Assembly: GCF_036632915.2 (NCBI RefSeq)
Contig: NZ_CP155552.1
Span: 1,302,001 to 1,366,000 of the forward strand
Origin: Faecalibacterium taiwanense
GTDB taxonomy: Bacteria; Bacillota; Clostridia; Oscillospirales; Ruminococcaceae
Length of the DNA stretch: 64,000 nt
Reading direction: 5' to 3'
Below, piece after piece: positions 49,090-58,728 of this stretch. The notes under the pieces were generated by a model. The model made no database searches. It had not been told where the DNA came from and saw only the letters and a program-made list of their open reading frames with translations. A program made the translations under genes and the position numbers. Every line of letters begins with the position of its first letter. Within the stretch, counting starts at the first letter, position 1.

Positions 49090-50409
49090 ATGCGCGTTTA
49101 TGATCTGATTGCAAAAAAGCGTGATGGCGGTACGCACAGCCGTGAGGAGCTGGAGCAGATCGTCAATGGCTATGTCAGCGGAGAAGTGACTGATTACCAG
49201 ATGGCTGCATGGATGATGGCTGTCTATCTGCGCGGCATGACCGATGAGGAGACCGCAGAGCTGACCGATGTGATGGCTCACAGCGGTGTGATGGTGGATC
49301 TTTCGCCCATTCCGGGCATCAAGGTGGACAAGCACTCCACCGGCGGCGTGGGCGACAAGACCACGCTGGTCATTGCCCCCATCGTGGCGGCCTGCGGCGT
49401 GAAGATCGCCAAGATGAGCGGCCGGGGCCTTGGCCATACCGGCGGCACCATCGATAAGATGGAGAGCGTGCCCGGCACCAGAACCGCCCTCTCACAGGAG
49501 GAGTTCTTTGCGCAGGTGAACAGGATCGGCCTGTCGGTCATTGGCCAGAGCGAGGGCATTGCCATTGCCGACAAAAAGATGTACGCCCTGCGGGATGTGA
49601 CCGCGACCGTCAGCTGCATCCCACTCATCGCATCCAGCATTATGTCCAAGAAACTGGCTTCCGGCTCGGATGCCATCCTGCTGGATGTGACCACCGGCAC
49701 CGGAGCTTTTATGAAAACGGTAGACCAGAGCATTGAGCTGGCCAAGCTGATGGTATCCATTGGCACCCATCACGGCCGCCGGGTGGCTGCCATGATCACC
49801 GATATGGACACCCCGCTGGGCCATAACATTGGCAACAGTCTGGAAGTCATGGAAAGCATGGATGTGCTCAAGGGCCATGGCCCCGCCGACCTGACCGAGG
49901 TCTGCCTGCAGCTGGCGGCGAACATGCTGGTGCTGGCCGATAAGGGCACTCCTGCCGAGTGCCGCGCCATGGCCGAGGCGGTGATTGCCGACGGTTCTGC
50001 CTTTGCAAAGTGCAAGGAGATGTTTGCGGCGCAGGGCGGCGATACCCGCGTGCTGGACGATTACAGCCTGTTTGAGCAGCCTGCGGCAAGCTTTGAGCTG
50101 CTGGCAGAGCAGGACGGTTACATTGTGGCGAACGATGCCGAGAAGATTGGCTCTGCCAGCGTGCTGCTGGGTGCGGGCCGACAGAAAAAGGGCGACCCGC
50201 TGGATTTTGCCGCCGGCATCACCCTGCATAAAAAGCGCGGCGACTACGTAAAGAAGGGCGAGAGTCTGGCTACCTTCTACGGCGCAGCCGATAAGTTTGA
50301 AGCTGCCGCCGCCGAGTACCGCAGCGGCCTTGGATACGGCCCTGAGAAGCCGGAGGAAGCCCCGCTGGTGTATGCCCTTGTAACGAAGGACGGCGTGGAG
50401 CGCTATTAA
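49090..50409 (+). CDS. pdp: Pyrimidine-nucleoside phosphorylase
   Basis: A 439-residue homodimeric phosphorylase splitting uridine, thymidine or deoxyuridine to base and (deoxy)ribose-1-phosphate. Signature KHSTGGVGDKTTLVIAPIVAA is at about residues 80-100; MSGRGLGHTGGTIDKME and the C-terminal domain (AGRQKKGDPLDFAAGITLHKKRGDYVKKG) are complete. Length and the KHSTGGVGD form fit Pdp rather than the narrower DeoA, but the two are hard to separate by eye. It receives uridine from Cdd, and its sugar-phosphate product is the substrate of DeoB. Confidence 0.94.
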   Translation: MRVYDLIAKKRDGGTHSREELEQIVNGYVSGEVTDYQMAAWMMAVYLRGMTDEETAELTDVMAHSGVMVDLSPIPGIKVDKHSTGGVGDKTTLVIAPIVAACGVKIAKMSGRGLGHTGGTIDKMESVPGTRTALSQEEFFAQVNRIGLSVIGQSEGIAIADKKMYALRDVTATVSCIPLIASSIMSKKLASGSDAILLDVTTGTGAFMKTVDQSIELAKLMVSIGTHHGRRVAAMITDMDTPLGHNIGNSLEVMESMDVLKGHGPADLTEVCLQLAANMLVLADKGTPAECRAMAEAVIADGSAFAKCKEMFAAQGGDTRVLDDYSLFEQPAASFELLAEQDGYIVANDAEKIGSASVLLGAGRQKKGDPLDFAAGITLHKKRGDYVKKGESLATFYGAADKFEAAAAEYRSGLGYGPEKPEEAPLVYALVTKDGVERY

Positions 50410-50417
50410 ATGAAATA

Positions 50418-50452
50418 AAAGCTTCCGGGACGGTTTCTCCCGGGGCTTTTTT
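50418..50452 (+). terminator. Rho-independent terminator after pdp
   Basis: AAGCTTCCGGGA, a 7-base loop, TCCCGGGGCTT and six T. Confidence 0.85.
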
Positions 50453-50516
50453 GCGTCATTTGGCAGGTTTTTGTTGCATAATGTGGAAAACAGTGGAACT
50501 TTGGCAGGAGATATGG

Positions 50517-50522
50517 TATACT
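50517..50522 (+). promoter_or_regulatory. -10 element of the trkA-trkH promoter
   Basis: TATACT 56 bases before trkA. The -35 is unclear (TGGAAC at 17-base spacing), suggesting a weak or activated promoter. Confidence 0.5.
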
Positions 50523-50577
50523 ATGATGGATTTGTGCTGTCCCGGCAGAAGGGACGCGGAAAGAGAAAGGACTTGTT

Positions 50578-51948
50578 ATGAAGATCATTCTGGTGGGCGG
50601 CGGCAAGGTTGGTACTGCGCTGGCGCGGCAGCTCAGTGAGGAAGACCATAATGTGACCATTGTGGATACCAACAAAGCGCGTGTAGAGCACCTGACTGAA
50701 AGCTACGATGTGCTGGGCATCGTGGGCAACGGTTCCTCGATCACCACGCTGGCAGAGGCCGGCATTGAAGACGCGGATGTGTTCATTGCCGTGACCGGTT
50801 CGGATGAGCTAAACCTGCTGTGCTGCATGTTTGCCAAAAAGGCGGGCCACTGTCATGCAATTGCCCGTGTGCGCAACCCGTCCTACAGTCATGAGCTGGA
50901 CTTTATCAAAAAGCAGATCGGCATTTCGGCCATCATCAATCCGGAAATGGCTGCAGCAAAGGAGATCTCCCATCTGCTGCGCTTCCCGGGTGCAAGCAAG
51001 ATCGACACCTTTGCAGACGGCCGTGTGCGGCTGATCAAGTTTGCACTCACTGCAGAGCAGGGGCTGGATGGCGTGGCCATCCGCGAGATCCCCACCCGCC
51101 TGAAGAGCGACATTCTGGTGTGTGCAGTGGAGCGCAGCGGCGGCGTGATCATCCCGAACGGTAACTTTGTACTGCAGAACGGCGATCAGGTCACCTTCCT
51201 TGCAACACAGGATAAGGCCCACGAGTTCTTCCAGCGCATCCACCTGCCGGTGCGCCCGGTGCGCAATGCCTTCATCGTGGGCGGCGGTGCCATCGCCTTC
51301 TATCTGAGCCAGGAGCTGCTGGAAAACCACGTGCGTGTGCGCATCGTGGAGCGCGACCCTGCCCGCTGCATGGAGCTGGCCGAGCAGCTGCCCGGCGCAC
51401 AGATCCTGAACGAGGACGGCTCCAACCGCGAATTCCTGCTCTCGGAGGGCATGGAGTCCACCGAGGCTTTTGTGGCCCTGACCAACATCGACGAGGAGAA
51501 TGTGCTGCTGACCCTGTTTGCCAAAAAGCACTCCAAGGGCAAGCTGGTCACCAAAGTCAACCGTCTGGAATTTGATGATATTCTGGCCGGTCTGGATCTG
51601 GGCAGCGTGGTCTACCCCAAGTACATGACCTGCGATTACATCGTGCAGTATGTGCGTGCACTGCAGAACGAAGCGGGCAGCAACATCAAGACGCTGTACC
51701 GCATTCTGGACGACCGCGTGGAAGCGCTGGAATTTACCGTCCACGAGAAGAGCGCTGCCACCGGTGTCCCCCTGAGCCAGCTGCACCTGAAAAAGAATCT
51801 GCTGCTGTGCTGCATCACCCGCGGCCATCAGATCCTGATCCCGCGCGGCGGCGACCAGATCCAGGTGGGCGACAACGTGATCGTGGTCACGCTGGAGCAT
51901 GGTCTGCATGACCTGCGCGATATTCTGGACAAGGGCGCAGAGGGTTGA
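50578..51948 (+). CDS. trkA: Trk potassium uptake regulatory subunit TrkA
   Basis: A 456-residue cytoplasmic regulator with duplicated RCK domains. First Rossmann fold: MKIILVGGGKVGTALARQL with the acidic strand end VTIVDTN; RCK_C near 140-220. Second Rossmann: AFIVGGGAIAFYLSQEL near 230, and a second RCK_C ending at the C-terminus. It binds NAD(H)/ATP and gates TrkH; RCK_C domains of related KtrA/KtrC proteins bind c-di-AMP. trkH starts 12 bases downstream, forming a two-gene unit. Confidence 0.95.
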   Translation: MKIILVGGGKVGTALARQLSEEDHNVTIVDTNKARVEHLTESYDVLGIVGNGSSITTLAEAGIEDADVFIAVTGSDELNLLCCMFAKKAGHCHAIARVRNPSYSHELDFIKKQIGISAIINPEMAAAKEISHLLRFPGASKIDTFADGRVRLIKFALTAEQGLDGVAIREIPTRLKSDILVCAVERSGGVIIPNGNFVLQNGDQVTFLATQDKAHEFFQRIHLPVRPVRNAFIVGGGAIAFYLSQELLENHVRVRIVERDPARCMELAEQLPGAQILNEDGSNREFLLSEGMESTEAFVALTNIDEENVLLTLFAKKHSKGKLVTKVNRLEFDDILAGLDLGSVVYPKYMTCDYIVQYVRALQNEAGSNIKTLYRILDDRVEALEFTVHEKSAATGVPLSQLHLKKNLLLCCITRGHQILIPRGGDQIQVGDNVIVVTLEHGLHDLRDILDKGAEG

Positions 51949-51960
51949 CGGAGGCAGACT

Positions 51961-53400
51961 ATGAATTATGCGATCGTTTTCCGTCTGCTGGGCTATGTCA
52001 TGCTGATCGAGGGTGCGCTGCTGCTGCTGCCCGCAGCGGCCAGCTGGATCTACGGCGAATGGTTCGTGCTGGGCGTGTTTCTGATCACGGCGGCAGTCAG
52101 CGCCGCCATCGGCTACGCCCTGCGCGGCATCAAGCCCCAAAGCAAGGTGTTCTATATGCGGGAGGGCTTTGCTGCTACCTCGCTGAGCTGGATCGTCATT
52201 TCCATCGTGGGTGCCGTTCCGTTTGTGGTGACGGGCTGCATCCCGAACCCGGTGGATGCCCTGTTTGAGACGGTGTCCGGCTTTACCACCACCGGTGCCA
52301 GCATCCTGCCCGGGGTGGAGGATCTGCCCAAGGGCATCCTGTTCTGGCGCAGCTTCACCCACTGGATCGGCGGCATGGGCGTTCTGGTGTTCCTGCTCTC
52401 GCTGCTGCCCCTGACCGGCGGCTCCCACGTCAACCTGATGAAGGCAGAAAGCCCCGGTCCGCAGGTGGATAAGCTGGTGCCCAAGGTGCAGTCTACCGCA
52501 AAGATCCTGTACGGCATCTATTTTGCACTCACCGTGCTGGAGGTGGTATTCCTGCTGCTGGGCGGCATGCCGCTGTTTGAGTCCATGCTCACGGCCTTCG
52601 GTACGGCGGGCACCGGCGGCTTCGGCTTCAAGAACGACAGCTTTACCAGCTTTTCTCCCTACATCCAGTGGGTCGTGACCATCTTCATGATCCTGTTTGG
52701 TGTCAACTTCAATGCCTACTTCCTGCTGTTGCTGCGCAAATTCAACCGCGCCATCAGCGAGGAAGTGCGCGGCTACTTCGCCATTATTCTGGTGGCAATT
52801 GGCATTATCACGGCCAATATCTACAGCCTTTATAACAGCTTTGGCGAAGCGGTGCGTCAGGCAGCCTTTCAGGTGGGTTCCATCATTACGACCACTGGCT
52901 TTTCCAGCTGCGATTTTGACTTGTGGCCCACCCTCTCCAAAGAAATTCTGGTGGTGCTCATGTTCATTGGTGCCTGCGCAGGCAGCACCGGCGGCGGCAT
53001 CAAGGTGAGCCGCCTCCTCATTCTGGGCAAGACCTTGGGCAAGGAGCTCAAGCAGGCACTGCACCCGCAGGTGGTGGCCCCCGTCCGCATGGACGGCAAG
53101 CTGCTCAACCACGAGACCATCCGCACCACCAATGTGTTTATGGGCGCGTATTTCTTCATCTTCGTGGTATCCTTCCTGCTCATCAGTCTGGATGGCTTTG
53201 ATATGGTGACGAACTTCACAGCCATTGCAGCTACTTTGAACAACATCGGCCCGGGCCTTGCGCAGGTAGGCCCCATGATGAACTTTGGCAGCTTTACGAA
53301 CCCTGCAAAGCTGGTGATGATCTTTGACATGCTGGCCGGCCGTCTGGAGATCTTCCCGATGCTGGTGCTGTTCCTGCCGGACACATGGCGCAGATTCTAA
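51961..53400 (+). CDS. trkH: Trk/Ktr potassium uptake channel subunit TrkH
   Basis: A 479-residue membrane protein with about ten helices arranged as four pore repeats. Filter-type segments are visible: SGFTTTGASILPG, AFGTAGTGGFGFKN, SIITTTGFSSCDFD and LNNIGPGLAQVGP, each with the single filter glycine of the family. GSTGGGIKVSRLLIL is the SKT-family signature. With TrkA it imports K+ driven by membrane potential. Confidence 0.95.
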   Translation: MNYAIVFRLLGYVMLIEGALLLLPAAASWIYGEWFVLGVFLITAAVSAAIGYALRGIKPQSKVFYMREGFAATSLSWIVISIVGAVPFVVTGCIPNPVDALFETVSGFTTTGASILPGVEDLPKGILFWRSFTHWIGGMGVLVFLLSLLPLTGGSHVNLMKAESPGPQVDKLVPKVQSTAKILYGIYFALTVLEVVFLLLGGMPLFESMLTAFGTAGTGGFGFKNDSFTSFSPYIQWVVTIFMILFGVNFNAYFLLLLRKFNRAISEEVRGYFAIILVAIGIITANIYSLYNSFGEAVRQAAFQVGSIITTTGFSSCDFDLWPTLSKEILVVLMFIGACAGSTGGGIKVSRLLILGKTLGKELKQALHPQVVAPVRMDGKLLNHETIRTTNVFMGAYFFIFVVSFLLISLDGFDMVTNFTAIAATLNNIGPGLAQVGPMMNFGSFTNPAKLVMIFDMLAGRLEIFPMLVLFLPDTWRRF

Positions 53401-53411
53401 AAAGCAATTAT

Positions 53412-53473
53412 AAAAAGCCATCTGTGATCTTCTGCTCGTATTGAGCATTTGGAAAGATACAGATGGCTTTTTT
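53412..53473. terminator. Bidirectional terminator between trkH and comM
   Basis: AAAAAGCCATCTGT paired with ACAGATGGCTTTTTT around a 32-base loop that holds its own small hairpin TGCTC-GTATT-GAGCA. T-runs flank both sides. From 53474 to 53548 nothing else is seen. Confidence 0.8.
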
Positions 53474-53548
53474 GCGCGTAACGGTAAGCTGCACAAACCC
53501 CTCTCTTTTCGTGGAAGGCGGATCTGCGAAGCAAAGACGAAGAAGTTT

Positions 53549-55087
53549 TTATACTTCCACTTTTTCCTGTGCCCGGTACTGCAGGGCTTCCAGCACACAG
53601 TCCTCATCCAGCAGCTGTTTGCCTGCCAGATCGGCCACCGTGCGGGCCACCCGCAGGATACGGTCATGGGCGCGGGCGGAAAGGCCCAAAGCGTCGTAGG
53701 AGGCGCGCAGCAGCCGCTCGGCGGCGGGGGTCATGCGGCAGACGCGCCGCACCTGCCCGGCGGTGAGCTGGGCATTGCAGAGCACACCCTCAAAACCCGG
53801 GGCGGTATAGCGCTTTGCCTGAATGGCCCGGGCGCTAAGCACCTGTTTGCGCAGATCGGCGCTGCTCTCGGAAGGGACGACGGCGTGCAGCTCGTCAAAG
53901 GCGATGGGATCCATCTCCACGCACAGGTCGATACGATCCAGCAGCGGACCGGACACCCGGCTGCGGTACTGCCGCACGGCACTGGGCGAACAGGTGCACT
54001 GCCGGGTGGGGTGGCCGTAGTAGCCGCACTTACAGGGGTTCATGGCGGCTACCAGCTGGAAGCGGCTGGGATAGGTGGCACTGCCTGCCGCTCGGCTCAC
54101 GGTGATCTGGCCGTCCTCCAGCGGCTGGCGCAGCACTTCCAGACTCTCGCGGGAGAACTCCGGCAATTCGTCTAAAAACAGCACACCGCAGTTGGCAAGG
54201 CTGCACTCGCCGGGCCGGAACTGTGCGCCGCCGCCAGCCAGAGCCGCGGCACTGGCCGAGTGGTGCGGACTGCGGAAAGGCCGTGCAGAGATCAGGCCCC
54301 GGCCTTGCGGCAGCTGCCCTGCAATGGAATAAATTTTAGTGGTCTCCACGGCTTCCTCGCGGGTGAGCGGCGGCAGGATGCCGGGCAGACGCTTTGCCAG
54401 CATGGATTTGCCGGTGCCGGGTGCGCCAATAAGCAAAACATTGTGTCCGCCTGCGGCAGCAATGACCATAGCCCGCCGCGCCAGCGACTGGCCCATCACG
54501 TCCGCAAAATCCGGCACCTGTGCCCATGCGTCTGCAGGGTCAAAGGGAACAACAGCCGCCGGGGCAAGCGGGGAGATGCCGCGCAGGGCATCTACAACTT
54601 CGCGTGCCGTGTGGGCGGGGTAGACGGCCATGCTGTCGGCACAGGCCTCGGCTGCTTCGGCGGCATTCTCGGCAGGTACATACAGGGCGTGGGTGCCATT
54701 TTCTGCTGCAGCCAGCGCCATGGGCAGCACGCCGGAAACCGGCCGCAGGGTGCCGTCCAGTGCCAGTTCGCCCAGAAATGCCGCGTCGGCAGGCACATCC
54801 TCCAGCTGGCCGCTGGCAGTGAGCACTGCCAGCAGAAGCGGCAGGTCGTACACCGGGCCGGTCTTGCGCACATCCGCCGGGGCAAGATTGATGGTAATGC
54901 GCCGGTCCGGGAACTTGAAGCCCAGATTTTTGATGGCGGCGCGCACACGGTCGGCGCTTTCACGCACAGCGGAATCCGGCAGGCCCACGATGGAAAAGGC
55001 GGGCAGACCGCCGGAAATGTCGGCCTCCACTGCCACGGCAAAGCCGCTCAGGCCGTTCAGACCAAAGCTTCTGGTAACAGAATACAT
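53549..55087 (-). CDS. comM: ComM/YifB family Mg-chelatase-like AAA ATPase
   Basis: A 512-residue protein. The N-terminal Lon-S5-like domain begins YSVTRSFGLNGLSGFAVAVE and FSIVGLPDSAVRESADRVRAAIKNLG; the AAA part has Walker A LIGAPGTGKSMLAKRLPGI, Walker B GVLFLDELPEFS and sensor REPLEDGQITVSRA-like; a zinc-type Cys group (CKCGYYGHPTRQCTC) precedes the C-terminal Mg-chelatase domain. In transformable bacteria ComM is a branch-migration helicase for integration of donor DNA. It is monocistronic here. The start ATG has GGGAGAA upstream. Confidence 0.94.
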   Translation of the reverse strand: MYSVTRSFGLNGLSGFAVAVEADISGGLPAFSIVGLPDSAVRESADRVRAAIKNLGFKFPDRRITINLAPADVRKTGPVYDLPLLLAVLTASGQLEDVPADAAFLGELALDGTLRPVSGVLPMALAAAENGTHALYVPAENAAEAAEACADSMAVYPAHTAREVVDALRGISPLAPAAVVPFDPADAWAQVPDFADVMGQSLARRAMVIAAAGGHNVLLIGAPGTGKSMLAKRLPGILPPLTREEAVETTKIYSIAGQLPQGRGLISARPFRSPHHSASAAALAGGGAQFRPGECSLANCGVLFLDELPEFSRESLEVLRQPLEDGQITVSRAAGSATYPSRFQLVAAMNPCKCGYYGHPTRQCTCSPSAVRQYRSRVSGPLLDRIDLCVEMDPIAFDELHAVVPSESSADLRKQVLSARAIQAKRYTAPGFEGVLCNAQLTAGQVRRVCRMTPAAERLLRASYDALGLSARAHDRILRVARTVADLAGKQLLDEDCVLEALQYRAQEKVEV

Positions 55088-55247
55088 GTTGTTCTCCCTT
55101 ATCCCAGCGGATGATATGACGGAAAAGAATTGGCAAAAGTGGAAAATATTGGATGATTATGTCATACTTCGACACAAAAATACTTCTGAATTCATTATAG
55201 TAAAGGGCAGGAAAGATGTCAATGCGATAGAGAGGAGAGAGTTTTCC

Positions 55248-55604
55248 ATGATGAGCAAAGAATACTGCCGCTATATCCGTACATATTCAGAACTGGAAGG
55301 GCTGCAGCATGCCCACACCCTTGTATATTGCGGCGCCGCCGCTGCGCAGGGCGTTGTAATGGAGCTGCGGCAGGAGCAGGATGGCCGGGTGCGCCGCAGC
55401 GCGGTGCTGCTGCAGAACAGTTTTGCCCGGGCAATGCAGCTGCTGCGCTACCTGTGTGAAAACAGCGTCGGTTTGGAGCAGTGGCTGGACGTTCTGGACG
55501 ATGCAGGCCAGAGTTATGAACTGCTGGAAAATGCAGGCGAGGCCGGGATGGTTCCCGACTTTACCGGGAAAAACTTGGATTTTTGTGCCATATGCCGGTT
55601 TTGA
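55248..55604 (+). CDS. Small protein, possibly DUF6514 family
   Basis: A 118-residue cytoplasmic protein with no membrane segment or catalytic motif. The N-terminal half is beta-like (YCRYIRTYSELEGLQHAHTLVYCGAAA) and the C-terminal half reads VLLQNSFARAMQLLRYLCENSVGLEQWLDVLDD, similar in layout to the small Clostridial DUF6514 proteins. Three cysteines sit near the end (CAIC). AGAGGAGAGAG precedes the ATG at 55248; the in-frame ATG at 55251 is an alternative. It is divergent from comM and upstream of the phosphoglucomutase gene. Function unknown. Confidence 0.6.
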   Translation: MMSKEYCRYIRTYSELEGLQHAHTLVYCGAAAAQGVVMELRQEQDGRVRRSAVLLQNSFARAMQLLRYLCENSVGLEQWLDVLDDAGQSYELLENAGEAGMVPDFTGKNLDFCAICRF

Positions 55605-55632
55605 ACTGCAAATCTTGTTGCAGATTACGCAA

Positions 55633-55661
55633 TTGACACATGGATGCGGAGAGTTTATATT
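55633..55661 (+). promoter_or_regulatory. Sigma-A promoter of the phosphoglucomutase gene
   Basis: TTGACA, 17 bases, TATATT, 65 bases before the start. Confidence 0.75.
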
Positions 55662-55726
55662 ATAAGTAGGTTTAACCAAACCTGTTCTTTTTTGCGGAAA
55701 AATTTACAAAAGGTAAGGTGTGCAAG

Positions 55727-57409
55727 ATGTATTTGGATGAATATAAGCGCTGGATGGCTGCAGAGCTGGAAGACGCTGATCTGAAGCCGGAGCTGGCCAA
55801 GATCGAGGGAAATGACGACGAGATCAAGGACCGCTTTGCTGTGGCTTTGAAGTTTGGCACCGCTGGTCTGCGCGGCGTTCTGGGCGCTGGCACCAACCGT
55901 ATGAATATCTATGTTGTGCGTCAGGCCACGCAGGGTCTGGCAAACTGGGTCAAGACTCAGGGCGGCAGCCAGACTGTGGCGATCAGCTACGACAGCCGCC
56001 TGAAGAGCGATATCTTTGCCAAGACCGCCGCAGGCGTTCTGGCGGCAAACGGTATCAAGGTGCGCATTTACGATGCTCTGATGCCTGTGCCTGCACTGAG
56101 CTTTGCTACCCGTTACTACCAGTGCAATGCTGGTATCATGGTCACGGCTTCTCACAACCCGGCCAAGTACAACGGCTACAAGGCCTACGGCCCGGATGGC
56201 TGCCAGATGACCGATGATGCTGCTGCCATCGTATACGATGAGATCCAGAAGACGGATGTGCTGACCGGTGCAAAGTACATATCCTTTGCCGAGGGCGTGG
56301 AGCAGGGCCTGATCCGCTTTGTGGGCGACGACTGCAAGAAGGCACTGTATGATGCCATTGAGGCCCGTCAGGTGCGCCCGGGCCTGTGCAAGACTGCCGG
56401 CCTGAAGCTGGTGTACAGCCCGCTGAATGGTTCCGGTCTGGTGCCGGTCACCCACGTGCTGAACGATATGGGCATCACCGATATCACCATCGTGCCCGAG
56501 CAGGAGTACCCCAACGGCTACTTTACCACCTGCTCCTACCCGAACCCCGAAATTTTCGAGGCTCTGAAGCTGGGTCTGGAGCTGGCAACCAAGACTGGTG
56601 CCGATCTGATGCTGGCCACCGACCCCGATGCCGACCGCGTGGGCATTGCCATGAAGTGCCCGGATGGCAGCTATGAGCTGGTATCCGGCAACGAGATGGG
56701 CGCTCTGCTGCTGGATTACATCTGCGCAGGCCGCATCGAGAAGGGCACCATGCCCAAAAACCCGGTGGCCGTCAAGTCCATCGTATCCACTCCGCTGGCC
56801 GATGCCATTGCCGCACACTACGGCGTGGAAATGCGCAGCGTGCTGACCGGCTTCAAGTGGATCGGCGACCAGATCGCAAATCTGGAAGCTGCCGGTGAGG
56901 TGGACCGCTTCATCTTTGGCTTCGAGGAGAGCTACGGCTATCTGGCCGGCCCCTATGTACGCGATAAGGATGCCGTCATCGGTTCCATGCTGATCTGCGA
57001 AATGGCCGCTTACTACCGCAGCATCGGTTCCTCCATCAAGCAGCGTCTGGAAGAGATCTATAAACAGTATGGCCGCTACCTGAACAAGGTGGACAGCTTC
57101 GAGTTCCCCGGCCTGACCGGCATGGAGAAGATGGCTTCCATCATGCAGAAGCTGCGTGATAACCCGCCCGCCGAGCTGGCTGGCCACAAGGTGGTCAAGG
57201 TGACCGACTACAAGAAGCCCGAGGAGACCGGCCTGCCCGCTGCAAACGTGCTGATCTACAGTCTGGAAAACGGTGCGACCGTTGTGGTGCGTCCCTCCGG
57301 CACGGAGCCGAAGATCAAGACCTACTTCACCACTCTGGGCAAGGATCTGGCTGAAGCACAGGCACAGAAGGATGCTCTGGCTGCTGCCATCGAGCCGATC
57401 CTGAAGTAA
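55727..57409 (+). CDS. pgm: Phospho-sugar mutase (phosphoglucomutase type)
   Basis: A 560-residue alpha-D-phosphohexomutase interconverting glucose-1- and glucose-6-phosphate (possibly also mannose or pentose phosphates). Family landmarks: [19 protein letters not shown], the phosphoserine loop [15 protein letters not shown], metal loop [12 protein letters not shown], sugar loop [10 protein letters not shown], and phosphate-binding loop [17 protein letters not shown] at 55727 has TAAGG 9 bases upstream; the GTG at 55718 is too close to it. Glucose-1-phosphate from GlgP is a natural substrate. Codon use suggests high expression. A strong terminator follows. Confidence 0.95.
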   Translation: MYLDEYKRWMAAELEDADLKPELAKIEGNDDEIKDRFAVALKFGTAGLRGVLGAGTNRMNIYVVRQATQGLANWVKTQGGSQTVAISYDSRLKSDIFAKTAAGVLAANGIKVRIYDALMPVPALSFATRYYQCNAGIMVTASHNPAKYNGYKAYGPDGCQMTDDAAAIVYDEIQKTDVLTGAKYISFAEGVEQGLIRFVGDDCKKALYDAIEARQVRPGLCKTAGLKLVYSPLNGSGLVPVTHVLNDMGITDITIVPEQEYPNGYFTTCSYPNPEIFEALKLGLELATKTGADLMLATDPDADRVGIAMKCPDGSYELVSGNEMGALLLDYICAGRIEKGTMPKNPVAVKSIVSTPLADAIAAHYGVEMRSVLTGFKWIGDQIANLEAAGEVDRFIFGFEESYGYLAGPYVRDKDAVIGSMLICEMAAYYRSIGSSIKQRLEEIYKQYGRYLNKVDSFEFPGLTGMEKMASIMQKLRDNPPAELAGHKVVKVTDYKKPEETGLPAANVLIYSLENGATVVVRPSGTEPKIKTYFTTLGKDLAEAQAQKDALAAAIEPILK

Positions 57410-57430
57410 ACTCCATCAAGAACAAGTTTG

Positions 57431-57462
57431 TGCCCCTCTGCTGTGTGCAGAGGGGCATTTTT
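57431..57462 (+). terminator. Rho-independent terminator after pgm
   Basis: TGCCCCTCTGC, a 5-base loop, GCAGAGGGGCA and TTTTT. Confidence 0.9.
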
Positions 57463-57477
57463 GCTGTAGAATATTGG

Positions 57478-57506
57478 TTGCAGTTTGGGAAGTTATACGC
57501 TATAAT
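57478..57506 (+). promoter_or_regulatory. Sigma-A promoter of the ispDF-cdaA run
   Basis: TTGCAG, 17 bases, TATAAT, about 40 bases before the ispDF start. Confidence 0.85.
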
Positions 57507-57545
57507 AAAATATGGCTTACTATAGGAATCGGGCAGGTGAAGAAA

Positions 57546-58712
57546 TTGGAAAAGAGAGTATCCGCGGTACTGGTGGCGGCGGGGTCTTCCACACGCATGG
57601 GCTTTGACAAGCTCAGCTTTGATCTGGGCGGCGAGACCGTGCTGCACCGCAGCATCCGCGCGTTTGAACAGGACCCGCTTGTCACGGAGATCGTGCTGGT
57701 GGCCGGTAAGAACCGCGCCTTTGTGGAGCAGCAGGCAGCAGACTGCACAAAGCCTGTGCAGATCGCAACGGGCGGCACCACCCGCGCCGAGAGCGCAAAA
57801 AACGGCGTGCTGGCGGCAGCAGGGGAGCTTGTGGCAGTGCACGACGCGGCAAGACCCTTCGTCAGTCAGGCCGTCATCACAGCAGCGCTGGAAGCAGCGG
57901 CCCGGTGCGGCGCAGCTGCACCTGCCGTACCGGTAAAGGATACCATCAAGGCTGCAGCGCGCGGCAACGGAAAGACCGTGCCGGATGCCTGCCTTGTGTA
58001 CACAACGCCCGACCGCAGCACCCTGTATGCGGTGCAGACCCCTCAGTGCTTTGACCGCGCAGAGTACCTTGCTGCGCTGGAAGAGCTGGATGCCGAAAAA
58101 GCCCGCCTTGTCACCGACGACTGCAGCCTGTTCGAGCTGACCGGCCGCGCCGTGCAGCTGACGCAGGGCGATTACGCCAATTATAAGATCACGACCCGCG
58201 AGGACTTGCCCCGCCCGGAACAGAAAGAGGAACACAAAATGCGCATTGGACATGGTTATGACGTGCACCGTCTGGTGGAAGGCCGCAAGTTGATTCTGGG
58301 CGGCGTGGAAGTGCCTTTTGAAAAAGGCCTGCTGGGCCACTCGGATGCAGATGTGCTGGCCCATGCGGTGATGGATGCTGTGCTGGGTGCCGCTGCGCTG
58401 GGGGATATCGGCCAGCATTTCCCGGATAATGACCCGGCCTACTCTGGTGCCGACAGCCTGAAGCTGGCCCGCCGTGTGGCCGAAATTTTAAAGGAGCACG
58501 GCTTCCGCATTGAAAATATCGACGCGACGCTGTTGTGTCAGCGGCCCAAGCTTGCGCCGTACATTCCGGCCATGCGCCAGAATCTGGCCGATGCCTTCGG
58601 CCTGCCGGTGGATGCCGTGAGCGTAAAGGCCACCACCGAGGAACATCTGGGCTTTACCGGCGAGGGGCTGGGCATTGCCGCCCACGCCGTTGCCCTGATC
58701 GAAACACTGTAA
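57546..58712 (+). CDS. ispDF: Bifunctional IspD/IspF isoprenoid enzyme
   Basis: A 388-residue fusion of two non-consecutive MEP-pathway enzymes. IspD (residues 1 to about 228): [17 protein letters not shown] nucleotide-binding start, [10 protein letters not shown], and TPQCF, making CDP-methylerythritol. IspF (from about residue 232): [15 protein letters not shown] with Asp/His zinc ligands, [16 protein letters not shown] and [13 protein letters not shown], making the cyclodiphosphate. TTG at 57546 with GGCAGGTGA upstream is preferred; GTG at 57537 is an alternative. An AAAGAGGA site 7 bases before the internal ATG at 58239 could also give free IspF. IspE must be elsewhere. Confidence 0.92.
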   Translation: MEKRVSAVLVAAGSSTRMGFDKLSFDLGGETVLHRSIRAFEQDPLVTEIVLVAGKNRAFVEQQAADCTKPVQIATGGTTRAESAKNGVLAAAGELVAVHDAARPFVSQAVITAALEAAARCGAAAPAVPVKDTIKAAARGNGKTVPDACLVYTTPDRSTLYAVQTPQCFDRAEYLAALEELDAEKARLVTDDCSLFELTGRAVQLTQGDYANYKITTREDLPRPEQKEEHKMRIGHGYDVHRLVEGRKLILGGVEVPFEKGLLGHSDADVLAHAVMDAVLGAAALGDIGQHFPDNDPAYSGADSLKLARRVAEILKEHGFRIENIDATLLCQRPKLAPYIPAMRQNLADAFGLPVDAVSVKATTEEHLGFTGEGLGIAAHAVALIETL

Positions 58713-58728
58713 ACGGGAGCGTGTACCA

